NCBI GenBank assembly: GCA_012064385.1
Contig: QRDG01000527.1
Coordinates: forward strand, 124,001-188,000
Source of the DNA: Puccinellia tenuiflora
Taxonomy: Eukaryota > Streptophyta > Magnoliopsida > Poales > Poaceae
Direction: 5' to 3'
Length of the DNA: 64,000 nucleotides
The notes beneath the pieces are model-generated. The model saw only the letters and a list, made by a program, of their open reading frames with translations, had not been told where the DNA came from and ran no database searches. Below are positions 12,053-22,669 of this stretch, piece by piece. The position numbers were made by a program, and so were the translations under genes. How positions within the stretch are numbered: the stretch's first letter is position 1; each line of letters opens with the position of its first letter.

Positions 12053-12811
12053 TGTTGAAGGTATAATTTGGCTGCTAGGTATTTATAAGCCAAATTAATT
12101 TAAATGATTGTGGTTCAGTTATTAGTTGACATATTTATTTGAACTTGCTGTTTAGTTGAAAGTGCAGCCTTGGTTGAAGTCGAGCGTAGATGTGGCAGCA
12201 GCAGATCAAGCAAGTAATTGAACGAAGAGAAATACATGGAGTATTTGCTGGAGTAGCTGCTACCGATCGAAGACAAGTCTGAACAAATTCAGAGAAGAGC
12301 TGAGCCAAAATCGCAGGTGCGTGGGACATGTGCTAACAGGATTCGTTTGGTTCCAGGCTAGGAACGTAGACTATTCGGTCACGTACGACACACCGAAATT
12401 TCCAATGACCGCATCGTACTAGTAATCGAAGAATTAACTTATGCTAGACTGATCAAAGATTAGGAATATTATATTTGGCTTGCAAGCCAAGTAAAACTTC
12501 CGTATCCTACCTTGTACGCCAAAGACCAGGCCACCTATATAAAGGTGCACGGCCGATTGAGGAAAAAAAACAACCAATCGATCTATCAAAAATACACATT
12601 ACTTTTCACGTTCGTTCTTTTTATCGTTTTTCTCACATGCTCTAACAGCCCTAGGGTTTGGATTATCTTTACCGTTTTATGCTGAAAAACGGTCGTCTCT
12701 CCTCTACGAAAACGAGGAGATCTTTGTTGCTTTGCTCGGAAAGCAATCGGTTCGTCGGCACGAAAGTACGACGGTTATCGTGGTGTCGCGCGGTAATTTT
12801 GCGTGGCAACA
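12053..12811 (+). repeat. 3' LTR of the gag-only retrotransposon
   Basis: It is 759 bp, starts TGTTGAAGG and ends GTGGCAACA, followed by the target duplication GAAGG. It pairs with 2590-3351. Confidence 0.93.
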
Positions 12812-13187
12812 GAAGGAGAGTGACGTAGTTCGATAGAATAGCTCTCGTGCGACGGTTCTGAGCGCGTAAATAGCCCAGGGCCAACATGGCACTTAAACGC
12901 AAGCTATTAGGATTATGTGAGCCGGGTGGGACCCACAACTTATCCACATCAGCACTGGATGTCCTCTGAGCACGGGACCCACAACTTATCCAACTCACCG
13001 CACGGGACCCACAACTTATCCAACTTACCGCGTGGGACCCACTATTCCCACTCGTCCAAAGCAGTTGCCGGAGCCATCTCCGTGCCCGAGCCATCCCCGC
13101 GACCGTTGCTTCTTCTTCCCCTGCATCCTCCCGTTCCCTTTCTACTTCTTCTTCTCTGGTGACAAAGCGCGGCAACGCCAGCGATAG

Positions 13188-13766
13188 ATGTCGAGCTCCG
13201 CTTCAGGCCCCCGCTCCGCGTATGGTCCAGTGTGGATGACAAGTTGCCCTGATTGCGAACGTACCGCGCCTCTGAAGCGGCGGGTCACATCGACCAACAA
13301 GAATGGCAACCTTGGGCGCGAATATGTGAAATGCGAGAGCAAGCCAGAGCTCGGGAAGGTAAGATCTGAGTTATCCCTCTCTCAATTCTTGTTGCTGACT
13401 CCAATTTATTATTTTCATCCGATTTGGGAATTAGGGTTCATCTTTTCAATTTCAGATTCTACCCAAATGCGACCATTTTGAGTGGCTAGATGAGTACGTC
13501 GTGAGGATTGAAAAGGAGGTGCAACCCTAGGGCTGGATTTACCGTCGGCAGTGGAGCAATTGGGATCTGCCACCCCCAATGAAGAAGTCGCTCCGATGGT
13601 GGGGAATGCGGAAGTGAAGACAACTGAGTTGAAGTAGTTGAAGAAGATGAACAAGCAGTTAACGGAACTAATCGATCTGAAGAAGCAGGACAATCTGATG
13701 GCTGCACTTTTTTATTTTTGTGTAATTGCTCATGGGATTGCTTATGTGCTGATCATTAGTCACTAG
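13188..13766 (+). pseudogene. GRF-type zinc-finger gene inside the MULE, with decayed 3' half
   Basis: The ATG at 13188 opens 57 codons ending at a GT-AAG donor (13359). A 97-bp intron closes with TTTCAG at 13455, and the frame resumes in phase. The joined exons show a GRF zinc finger: CPDC, then GREYVKC, then KCDHFEWLDEY. GRF fingers are small nucleic-acid-binding modules. The frame stops at 13530, but one frame over the sequence stays codon-like to 13766 apart from one TAG, giving a coiled-coil segment (KKMNKQLTELIDLKKQ) and a hydrophobic C-terminal helix. This is the usual layout of grass GRF proteins, so I infer a frameshifted gene. It runs from the left end of the MULE towards the transposase, starting about 416 bp of element sequence from that end. 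Confidence 0.7.
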
Positions 13767-14258
13767 ACAAATGTAATTATGTGCTGATCATGCCCAACCC
13801 TTTAATAAAATGCAACACGAATTCAGCCAAGTTTTCTTGTCTTGTTTCGTTTTGCTTTCTTCAGTTCAGTTAAGTCTGACACTGTGCAATGTTCAGTTAA
13901 CGCAAATGTTCAGTTAGAGCAGATAACACTAAACCGTGAGACAGTTGTTTGCTTACATAGTTCAGTTAACGCAGTGCTTAGTTAATGCAAATGTTCAGTT
14001 AACGCCATGTCAAAAAAAATTCAGTTAACACAAATGTTCAGTTAACGCAATGTCCTCCTAGTTCATATTCCAACACCGCTTACAACACTGCTTACAAACC
14101 TAAGATCATACTCTTAGTTCATTGCTTACATAGTTCAAACACTGCTTACATAGTTCATTCTACTGCCCCATAGTTGGAACGATTTCGCCACCCCTAATCT
14201 ATCCAAAATTGGGCTCACGGGAGCCCCGGGGTGCGGCGCGACGAGGCGGCGGCGCCGC

Positions 14259-15010
14259 TCACTCTGAGTCGGAGTAGAGCCAGAGCAGGTCATGCATCTC
14301 CTCTTCCTGCTTCTTCTGCTTCTCCTCCTCTTGGCGTGATGCGGCGAGACCCTGCTCGACGCGGAGGTTGTTGAGCTCCTCATCCAGGCGTCTACGCTCG
14401 GCGCGCTCCTCCTCCTCGAGCTTGCTGCGCTTCGTCACCTCGGCGGTGATCTAGGGCAGGGCGTCGTCGCCTGCGAAGTCCCCGGGCAGGAGGCCGGCAC
14501 CAGGTGGGTGGTCCTGCTCCTCCTCCTCCTCCCTCTTCGGCGGCGGCAGCAGTGCGGTCCGTGCGACGGAGGAGCTCCCCGCGCCGGAGTAGCTTCCCGC
14601 CTCGAAGCACCGGTCATACTCTTCGACATCGCGGTGGAAGAACTTCGGCGGCGGCGTGAGGCCGAGATTGGCCCACTTGTGCGCGCCGCGCTTCCGACCG
14701 GCGTCGAAGTGCACCAGCCGCTATCGCTCCGCGTCGGAGCGGTTTCCACCGGGCGCGTTTCCACGACCACACGAGCTCGCGGAATGGCCAGCCTCGCCTC
14801 TCCCGCGTCCGATTGAACCCCCACGCCGCCACATCTTTGATCGGCGGTGCTGGATCTTTAGGTGAAGCTGGTGGTTTTGGTCGCCGGCGGCGAGTGTGGG
14901 AGCGAGGGCGGCGTTGTTGGTCAGATCTGAGGGAGTGGGGAATAGCCACAGTGCGACGTCTTTCCGTGGATAAGAAGGGAAGCGTCGGTGCGACGGTGCA
15001 GTCGGAAAAA
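14259..15010 (-). pseudogene. Acidic coiled-coil protein fragment, minus strand
   Basis: Reading leftward from about 14714, one frame runs through EEYDRCFEAGSYSGAG and a proline/glutamate-rich part to a TAG at 14451, then continues in the same frame through a Glu/Lys/Arg-rich helix (KLEEEERAERRRLDEELNNL) and ends with WLYSDSE and TGA at 14259-14261. The real start is unclear; GC-rich, proline-rich sequence extends to about 15010. I do not recognise the family. Similar short charged proteins are often carried by grass DNA transposons. It is antisense to, and convergent with, the GRF gene. Confidence 0.45.
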
Positions 15011-15406
15011 AATAGTGTGTGGTTGGGCTTGGGCCGTGGCATTAGGATGAAAGTGAGATAAGGCCCACCTTAGTTGGTTAGCCCGTTGCATGACGATGTA
15101 TCCGTTGGGCCCGGCTGGCACCCAAAAAAAATCTAACTTTGGCACGTATAATTGAATTTTGCACGAACAGTTTGGCACAAAAATAACAACATAGATTATA
15201 CTGCAATAACAACAAAAATAAAAACATAGATTCCACGGACACGATAAAAGTGAAATAAGTTCACGACATTACATAGGGGCGGCCCCATTACATAGACACG
15301 AAAAAAAAGTACAACATAAAATTAAAACGAACAAGGACGATGGAAAGCCCCACGATAAACCCTAACGACGATGGACACGCCTCCCAACTCCAACATGGAG
15401 ACGTGT

Positions 15407-15813
15407 TCACTCCTCGTCATCACGGGCCGGCATGTTGTAGGGGAGGGAGTGCATGGCGTGCATGTTGGGCCAGATGCTGTCGAGGTCGGTGTAGAAGTTG
15501 TAGGTGGTGAATGCGATAAACTCGCACCCACCGTACTAGACCTGGCCGAGGAGGTTATATGCATCGAACAGAATGGTGAAACGGACAAGGAGGCCACTTC
15601 CTCCGAGGCAAGCTTCATCGATGGGAACATCTGTGGAGAGCACGGAGGAATGTGACGATAGATAGCGTGAAGGAAGACGGTGACGAAGTCCAGTGGACCC
15701 CTCCAGCGAGAGATGGTCCACACCCGGAGTGTGTTCTCCACGATTCGCCCGGCGAGGTACTCCCTTTTGGCGACGGTGCGGGACGGACGGAACGTCGACC
15801 CGTTGAACTGCAT
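15407..15813 (-). pseudogene. Unrecognised small protein gene, minus strand
   Basis: An ATG at 15813 follows a TATA-like 'atatttaac' on the minus strand (near 15900). The frame opens MQFNGSTFRPSRTVAKREYL and stays protein-like to about 15600. There the coding sense moves to a second frame (VRFTILFDAYNLLGQV), hits a TAG, and continues to a TGA at 15407-15409 (MHAMHSLPYNMPARDDEE). This suggests an original protein of about 130 residues with one frameshift and one nonsense change. I do not know its function. It lies in the non-transposase part of the outer MULE. Confidence 0.4.
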
Positions 15814-16164
15814 GGTGTCGATCGCTTGGCTTGGATGCGATGCGAGAGGGGAGGATGGTGTTTGGTGCTTGTGAGGAAGATGAAGGTTAGGGGGGGTTAA
15901 ATATAGGAGCCATGGTGCACGCCGTTTGCCCTTCGCCCGTGACAATAATGGACGATGGTTGTTCGACTTTATCTCATGGCACGCGGTCGAGCACACCGTG
16001 ACATTAATGGATGCCGAACGTTTGTCTTCGTGTCGTGGAACAAGGCCGAGCACGTCGTTCAGACTGCGTCGATACATTAAGTGCTCGATTCTGAGAAATT
16101 GCTTTGATGCAACGTAGGATGGGCGGCGCGAGCAGAGTTGCGACTGGGAATGCATGCAACGGGT

Positions 16165-17170
16165 GGCTGCGTGGATGCCAGCACACATGAAGACACGAAT
16201 TCAGACGCGCGTACGCTTGTTCCATGCACCGCGCCATTCTGGGTCATCGGATCTTATCGAACGGCTAAGATCAAACTGGCGGGCAGATCCAAACCCCATA
16301 TATCCAGCCAATCAGTGCATCACATGCCCACGAATCAATCCACGGACCGCGAGCCAATCAAATTGAAGAACGAGCGCACACACGGATCGGCGCGTCACCT
16401 GCCCACGGAGGTGTCTGATCCCAACTGTTCACTCACCAGCGATCAACGGCCCAGAACAAGGAGGGGTTTCAGAAGGGGTTTCCGAGGTTTAAGGTTAGGG
16501 TTTTCGGGGTTTCCGGGGTTCTCAGGGTTTAGGGTTAGGGATAGGGTTTCACTAAGCTAGGGTTGAGCAAAACTAATTAAAAAATCAAAAAATGTAAAAC
16601 CAGTGCAAATTGTCGTATTACATGACATAGTTACGATATAAAGATATAAATGTGGATTTTGAGTCGGTCAACATTTTTTTGTGAGGTTTGAACAAACATT
16701 CAAATGAGCACAAATAATTCAAAAAAAATCGAAAAAATGTGAAACCAGCGCACATTGTCTTATTATGTGACGTAATTATGATATAAAAGAATAAACTTGT
16801 TCTGTGTGTATTTTCATGAAAAAAAAACCTTCACACAAATGACTTACCATGATCAATGTTGCAGAGAGTTCAAGTCAAGTGAGAGGGTTTAGAGTTATGA
16901 AAAATCAAAAAAAATCAAGAAAATCGCCAAACCTTCATTTCAGAGTGACTAAGGATCTGCACTTAGTTTTCATTTTCATATTTTAAACTTGTTTTGGAGA
17001 CGGTCAACGCGGGTTTGACCAAACATTCAAATGAGTATAACTAATTCAAAAAAATCAAAAAAATGTAAAACCAGAGCACATTGTCTTATTATGTGACATA
17101 GTTTGTATAAAAAAAATATTTGGCTCATTTAGACAAAATCGAAAAAAACTTGCTCACAAATGGGGTTGTT
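16165..17170 (+). repeat. AT-rich module, inverted copy of 8830-10370
   Basis: The segment contains 'cagacgcgcgtacgcttg', a degenerate telomere-like run (ggtttagggttaggg near 16520), and AT-rich repeats of 'aatgagcacaaataattcaa'. It is the reverse complement of the block in the nested MULE. It lies just beyond the C-terminal end of the outer transposase. Confidence 0.7.
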
Positions 17171-17569
17171 TGCCCTAGCTATTGAGCTCATTTGGAGCAC
17201 ATTTCTCATAACTTTGTGTTTTACTACGTAGAAGTCTAAAAGATACCGGATTGGTGACCTAAGGTTTATAATAGTTTAGAAAAGGTTGAAACATCATACC
17301 ACAGAGTTCAAACATCATTATTTCAGGTTTCCACGAATCAAAGATTATGTCTAAGGTTTATTATATATTTCAAGTTTCCACGAATCAAAGTGCAAATAGC
17401 ATTATTATACCACAAGTGTTTTCACGAATGTGCCTCAAATGTTTCACTTCTTCCTACCTCTTGATTTCTTCTTCGTCGGCATTTTTTATTCTATGCCGAG
17501 AAGTTCACTCATGCTCTTGGTTCTCTTTGCTTCTTCCATATTAGGAATACCCCCACAACACTTCTTCTT

Positions 17570-19180
17570 CTTCTTACAGGTTCAGTTTGCACCTCAGCTC
17601 TGTGAACAGGTTAAGTTTGCACCTCAGCTTTGGAAACATGTTCAGTTTGCACCTCAGCAGGTTCAGTTTGCACCTCAGCATCCAGAACAGGTTAAGGTTG
17701 CACCTCAGCATCCAGAATAGGTTCATGTTGCACCTCAGCATCTAAAACAGGTTCAGGTTGCAGGACATGTTCAGTTTGCACTGTTTCATCGCAACTGAAT
17801 GGAATCTGTATACTTCTTCTTTTTCTACATCCGCCAACTCTTGTCTTCTTCGTTGGCCAGCAGTCTTCAACAACAAGTGGCAGAGCAGCAGGTTTTCGTT
17901 TTCTACTGAAAAATAAAGCATGTCATTTGGTTAGAAAATGAAAAAAGCAACAAAAACAATTACAACACAAACATCGCCTTACGTTAGCCTTTCAGGAGTG
18001 TAACGGCATTTGGTAGATCCAGCTCGGTGCCCAAGTTCCTCGCAAAGCTTGCATCTATTTTTGTTACCTTTTTGGGGCCTTTTTTGGCTTGTCATCTTTA
18101 TTTGCCTTCTTACTACTCCCACCTTTCTCAAACCATGCCTTGTACCTACTCTGTTTTGGCCTGCCAGCCTTTCTTCTTGTTAGAGGAGGACACAAGGAAA
18201 ATTCAATAATCACTTCAGGCCACTGAGACTGGTTTGTAAGTGGTGGAATTGGTGTTGCATATGCAGCCTTGAATTTTGCTACTGGGTAATATTCATGCAA
18301 ATATGGGTGCACATTTAACTTCGGCTTGGAAGCGAAGAAAAGTATGGCATGCATGCTCACATGGCTTCCCAGTGTGTTGCCACTCGAGGCAAGTGCATTC
18401 ATGAATTTCAGTGTCGACAACATGCCTCCTGCCAGTTTTGTTATCTCTAACTTCAGCACCCCACAATGAAGATTTCTCAACAAACAAATGTGTAAGATTT
18501 CTGCTCCTATTGACAACCTGTTGTACCACTGCTGGCAACTTATCCCCTTGCAGAACATCACCAATCCTTCTTCTCAATTCCCACAAGCGCATGATCATGA
18601 TCCTAATTTGGTCAACCATGTCATGCACAAGCAAGTCTTTTAACCCCTTCACCTTGTTGTTAAAACTCTCTGCCAAGTTATTGTTGATATGATCACACTT
18701 GATGATAGTATTAAATACTGACATGTACCATAATAGAGAATGGTGGGTTTGCAACCATGTACCAAAATCATTCTCAGTACATACTGCCATTATCTTACCC
18801 ATATGATATGAATGTGTTTGGGTAGTGTAAGATCTTGCTGCCGGCCACATGCGCCCAAATTCTTCCCCTCTGAATTTTTTGATCAAATTCATCCACATAT
18901 GGCCGAAGCACTCTCTCTGCTCAACATGGGGAAACACAATCTTGACTCATTTTCTAGCCCTTTACATCCATCTGTGTGGATTGCCAAAGGTGACACGGAC
19001 TGTAAGCATCTTTTCAACTGCATCATAAACCATGTCCACGAAGCCTCGGTCTCTAATTGAAACATGCCAATAGCAATAGGGAACATCCAGTTATGTCCAT
19101 CTAGAGCATTGCATGCTGCCAATTGACCATTCCAATTTCCAGTTAAAAAAGAGGAGTCTATGCTTAAATATGGACGACGA
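17570..19180 (-). pseudogene. Outer MULE transposase: catalytic core, SWIM finger, zinc knuckle and tail
   Basis: Reading leftward, the frame shows the first catalytic Asp in PYLSIDSSFLTGNWNGQ, a second in IHTDGCKGLENE, and the Glu in NNLAESFNNKVKG, matching the DDE layout of Mutator transposases. A SWIM finger follows (CTCLEW...GKPCEHA), then a lysine-rich stretch and a CCHC knuckle (CKLCEELGHRAGSTKC near 18000-18050). The tail at 17575-17770 is a 30-bp tandem repeat coding for repeats like LDAEVQPEPV. A frameshift near 18930 separates the second Asp from the Glu-containing part, and more shifts and stops follow the SWIM finger. The N-terminal pieces lie at 21996-22669 and 24088-24904. The enzyme would cut and rejoin DNA at the MULE ends in the nucleus; this copy is dead. 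Confidence 0.85.
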
Positions 19181-19185
19181 CCTGC

Positions 19186-21990
19186 TGATGCATCTAAAAT
19201 GCATACATGAACTTTGCACTATCAAAAAAAGCCAAAGCCAACACATCACTGGGACGGCTCCCCTTCTTTCTCTCCCCGTCCTACAGTAAGGAGAGGCGAA
19301 AAGGGGGCGTCTTTCTTTCCCTCGCTCCGCCGATGGCGGGATCGACGGTCTCCTCCCTCTCCGGTCGCCGTTCTGGCGGCGGGAGGGTGGGGGATCCGTG
19401 CCCGACGCGTGTAGATAGTAGGGTATTTGGTTCCGGCGGCGCTGGTTTGGTGGTGGGAGTGGTGCTGCCGTGGAATAATGGTGCTGGAGATTGTTCCCCA
19501 CCTCGGCTTCATTTGTGGCGGTGCCGATGGGTCTCCGGCGGTGTGTGCTCCCAGATCCGTCGATCTGGTGGGCGGTGGTGTCTGGAGCTCTTCGCCGATC
19601 TGTTTTCTCCGGCCGGCCGTGGCGGCGAGGGGAGGAGGAGTTTGGTGTGGGAGCTCTGTTTTGTGCTGGTCCTCGTGGTGTTCTTCGTCGGATCTTCTCT
19701 GTCTGGCCGTGGTGGCAAAGGGAGAGGCCCTTTGGAGGTGCTGCTGGTCCGGCTCGTCGTTCTCCTGCGTGCTCGTCACGGCGGCGGTGTCGGGCACGTT
19801 CCTTGGAGTTCCCGTCCTCGAGCCTGCTTGCCGACGTGGTGTCGCCTCCTCCAGCGGCGGCGCGGGGCTCTGAGGTATGTTGGAGGTCTGTGGGTGGCTT
19901 CACGGCCTGTGCAGGTTTGCTGGTCGAAGGTGGGCAGGTCCTTGGTCGGCGCTCTGTCCCGGTGGTGTTGGTGCTTGGATCTCCGAGAGGGAAGGCGATG
20001 CTCGTTCAGCGTTCTAGATTCCAGTGCAGTGCGGCGGATGGCTCTTGTCTTTGAAGCCTGGTGGTCCTCTCCGGCGGTGGTGAGTAGGTGGTGCGGCTTC
20101 GTCTCCTCCGGCGACGGTGAAGGCGACGTCGGTACTCTGGGTCGTGTTGTTCACCTGAGTGTAGTTGTACTGCTATATGTAATGCCCTCTGTACTCTGTA
20201 TTTCTTAATATATATATGCAGTTTCTCAAAAAAAAACTTTGCACTATAATAGTCATATTCCAATCATATTTGCATCATATAAGGGGTATATTACTGTTAT
20301 TTAATTTTTTTGATAATTTATAATGATTTCCCCTTTTTATGGAATTAATCCTGCGCAGACAGAAAACCCCTATTTCTTTCCTTATTTGTTTCAGGACCTT
20401 AACGACGTCATAATGAGCTATAAATTTATGGGGGTCAATATTTTGGAAGGAGAAGATTTAGGAGCAAAAGAAGTCAACGAACGGAGGCCGGAGGACCAAA
20501 AGGGTGGGTCCCACGTGGCCAGGTACTGTAGCCGCGTGGGCCTATCCCAATTGGCCCTCGTGGTCCCGTTTGCATCGATCCTTCGCCCAGAAGCTTCCTC
20601 GTGACCTAAAAACGCCTATATAAAGAGCCCCCCGACGTTCTCCGAAGAGAGAGCCGCCACACAAGAGAAACAAGAAACAGAGACCAGGAGGCTGCAGATT
20701 GGAGGGGGAAAACTCCGGCGGAGCCCTGCCGGAGAGGTCTCCTTCTTCTCCATCGACATCTCCACCGTCTCCATGATGAAGAGGGAGTAGTCCACCTCTG
20801 GACTATGGGTTTGTGGCAGTAGCATATGTATCTCTCTCTCTCTCTTGAGCTTCACTAATTAGCACCGTATGAGCTGCTGAACATGATTACGGTCACCGTT
20901 GTATTACCATTGTGGTGGATCTTTCTACGAGTTAATATATGTTGAGATTGCAATGTTATATTTCAGTTATGAAAGTAGATGCATATTATGTACCCCGTTC
21001 TTGTATCCTTGTTATGATCAAGCATGTTTATGAGAGCGTGTGTGGGGGGAACGTGTGCATTAGTTGGAGTAACGGGGGTGGTGAAGTGATAAGCTGTCAA
21101 CTTAATATCATGATCCATTGGGTGTTTACCTTACTTTGTTACCTCACTAGGGATAAACCAAAATACCATGTTGTAGGGTAGGATGAGTGACATGCCTCTA
21201 CCTAAGACTAGATCCATCATGTGTTTATTTTCACTTCATGTCATTAATCTTAAAGCTATACTCTGAGGTTATCTTAATTACTAAGGTGCATGATTTAGTT
21301 CACATCTTGGTGGAGTATAAGTGAGACTAATAATCAAAAGGTCTCTATGCTAGGACGTGATGCCCATATAATTAGTAACATGTCATTAAACTTGTTTGCA
21401 ATCTCATATGTTAATCCTATGTCTACTCATTTGCCACACTATATTAAAGAGAGAGTGCATGTGTGAAACCATGAACCCCGGTCCATTTTTAATCATAAGA
21501 AACAACTTTCCAACCACTTTTAAGCATCTTTTACATTCAGCCATTTTAAAATCAGAAAATACAAAAACACTTTTACTTTTTGCATTCACATATAAAAACC
21601 CCAAAAATACCATCCATCGTCATTACTATCATCCTTGCATACTTATTTACCACCATTGCATATTTATTTACTGTTTTGCATTCATTATCATCTTAATATC
21701 ATTCTCACACCTTGTGCTTGACAACCACTTGGTGAGGTTGAGGGCACAAAACAATCTATTTTGTTTGCTGGAAATCTAGAGAAGGACAAGAAGATAAAAC
21801 CCACACTACTGATTCCCGGAGAGTTCGATATTAAACCCTCGAGTCACCTTCTTGGGGAAAAACTACCACTTCTACATACTCTGCACTTGGAGGCTCAACC
21901 TATCCTAATATATTATCTTCCTTTCAGGGTATCAAGAGTACTTGTTGGCATTGTTGAGGGAGAAGAACACTCTCATCAATCCCGTCATCA
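19186..21990. mobile_element. Solo LTR inside the MULE transposase
   Basis: The element begins TGATGCATC and ends CGTCATCA (inverted TGATG/CATCA). It is flanked by a perfect 5-bp duplication CCTGC at 19181-19185 and 21991-21995. Removing it with one duplication restores the MULE frame across the join (...DGFKAG before, RRPYLSID after). Without the nested retroposon it is about 1.8 kb, with a TATA-like 'ctatataaag' near 20616. No internal retrotransposon region or second LTR is present, so it is a solo LTR left by recombination. The TGATGCATC start recalls large Athila-like Gypsy LTRs, but the family is not certain. Confidence 0.88.
19223..20234 (+). mobile_element. Poly(A)-tailed non-LTR retroposon in the solo LTR
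   Basis: The 1.0-kb insert is flanked by a 13-bp duplication AACTTTGCACTAT (19210-19222 and 20235-20247) and ends in 'gcagtttctc' plus an A run. That is the mark of target-primed insertion by LINE machinery. The insert is GC-rich and has a long open frame on the plus strand (to 20208) rich in Arg, Gly and Val, with no reverse-transcriptase motif. It may be a LINE 5' plus 3' UTR derivative or another non-autonomous retroposon. Confidence 0.75.
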
Positions 21991-21995
21991 CCTGC

Positions 21996-22669
21996 TTTGA
22001 AGCCATCTATGCAAGGATTTAATGCCATAAAAAACTTAGAGAACTAGACATTGCCATCCTCTGTTACTTCAGTATCAATCTCCACAACACTGCCAGGTGA
22101 CCTTCTCTCCACCTCTGCTTTGAAGCTGTAAAGCATCCTAAATGTATTTTCCCAATCACCATATAATTCTTTCATTGCCCTTTGTTTTTCCTTCCACACT
22201 GTGGTATGTTTCACCACAATTGGGTAGTCCTTTTCCAAATCTGTTTTAAGCTTCTTTGCTATAGTGTTTGGTGTCTTGGCTAAAATAGGAGTGATCTTTT
22301 CTACAACCCAAGCCTGCGATGTCATTGAGATTACATTCTGTGAACTAGTAATGCAAATATGTACATGTGGGATTTGATTAACTCTGATGGTAGTTCCATC
22401 AGGTTCGCGTCTATCAGAAATGTACCATTTGCAAGGCCTGGCGCCCCCATCAAAACCGTTGCACCTCGCATAAAACTTCTTTCTATCAGTCCACTTGGTT
22501 TTGGCGTCAAATTCCTTCTTGATTGCATAAGTCTTGAAACACATTCTAAACTCGTCCATGCTTGGAAACAACTTTCCTACAGCAGTTTGAGGGTTTTCTT
22601 TATCATACACAGTTACCAGCTCATCATCATGTGCATCCTCTACATCAACTACAGCTTCTTGCATCAATT
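21996..22669 (-). pseudogene. Outer MULE transposase: MuDR DNA-binding part
   Basis: From the CACTA insertion at 22670 the frame reads MQEAVVDVEDAHDDELVTVY, then the MuDR-type domain (KENPQTAVGKLFPSMDEFRM, with Cys in ARCNGF and RPCKWYIS), followed by a helical region typical of the segment before the DDE core (ITPILAKTPNTIAKKLKTDL). A TAG at 22041-22043 stops the frame, but the next codons (FSKFFMALNPCIDGFKAG) are still transposase-like and lead to the solo-LTR junction at 21995. This part binds transposon ends in related proteins. Confidence 0.85.

Larger units (their letters stand above)
2590..12811 (+). mobile_element. Non-autonomous Gypsy-like LTR retrotransposon (gag only)
   Basis: Two LTRs (2590-3351 and 12053-12811) begin TGTTG and end CAACA, and the pair is flanked by the perfect 5-bp duplication GAAGG (2585-2589, 12812-12816). 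A primer-binding-like sequence follows the 5' LTR, and a purine tract with GGGGGG precedes the 3' LTR. Only a decayed gag is found; there is no reverse transcriptase, RNase H or integrase, so the element depended on another for movement. A second MULE (7181-12019) is nested in its 3' untranslated part; without it the element is about 5.4 kb. The LTRs differ at only a few percent of sites by eye, so insertion is moderately old. Confidence 0.93.

Noticed and set aside
13188..13766. GRF gene as a host gene
   Set aside because: It lies between the ends of the MULE, is frameshifted and has no neighbouring host genes, so I treat it as transposon-borne.
15322..16188. 288-codon minus-strand frame as one intact gene
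   Set aside because: The protein-like signal moves to another frame near 15600 and the N-terminal part of the frame runs into the AT-rich module border; only 15407-15813 looks gene-derived.
19091..19903. Long minus-strand Pro/Arg-rich frame
   Set aside because: It crosses the borders of the solo LTR and of the retroposon, so it cannot be one gene; the left part is MULE transposase read in its own frame.
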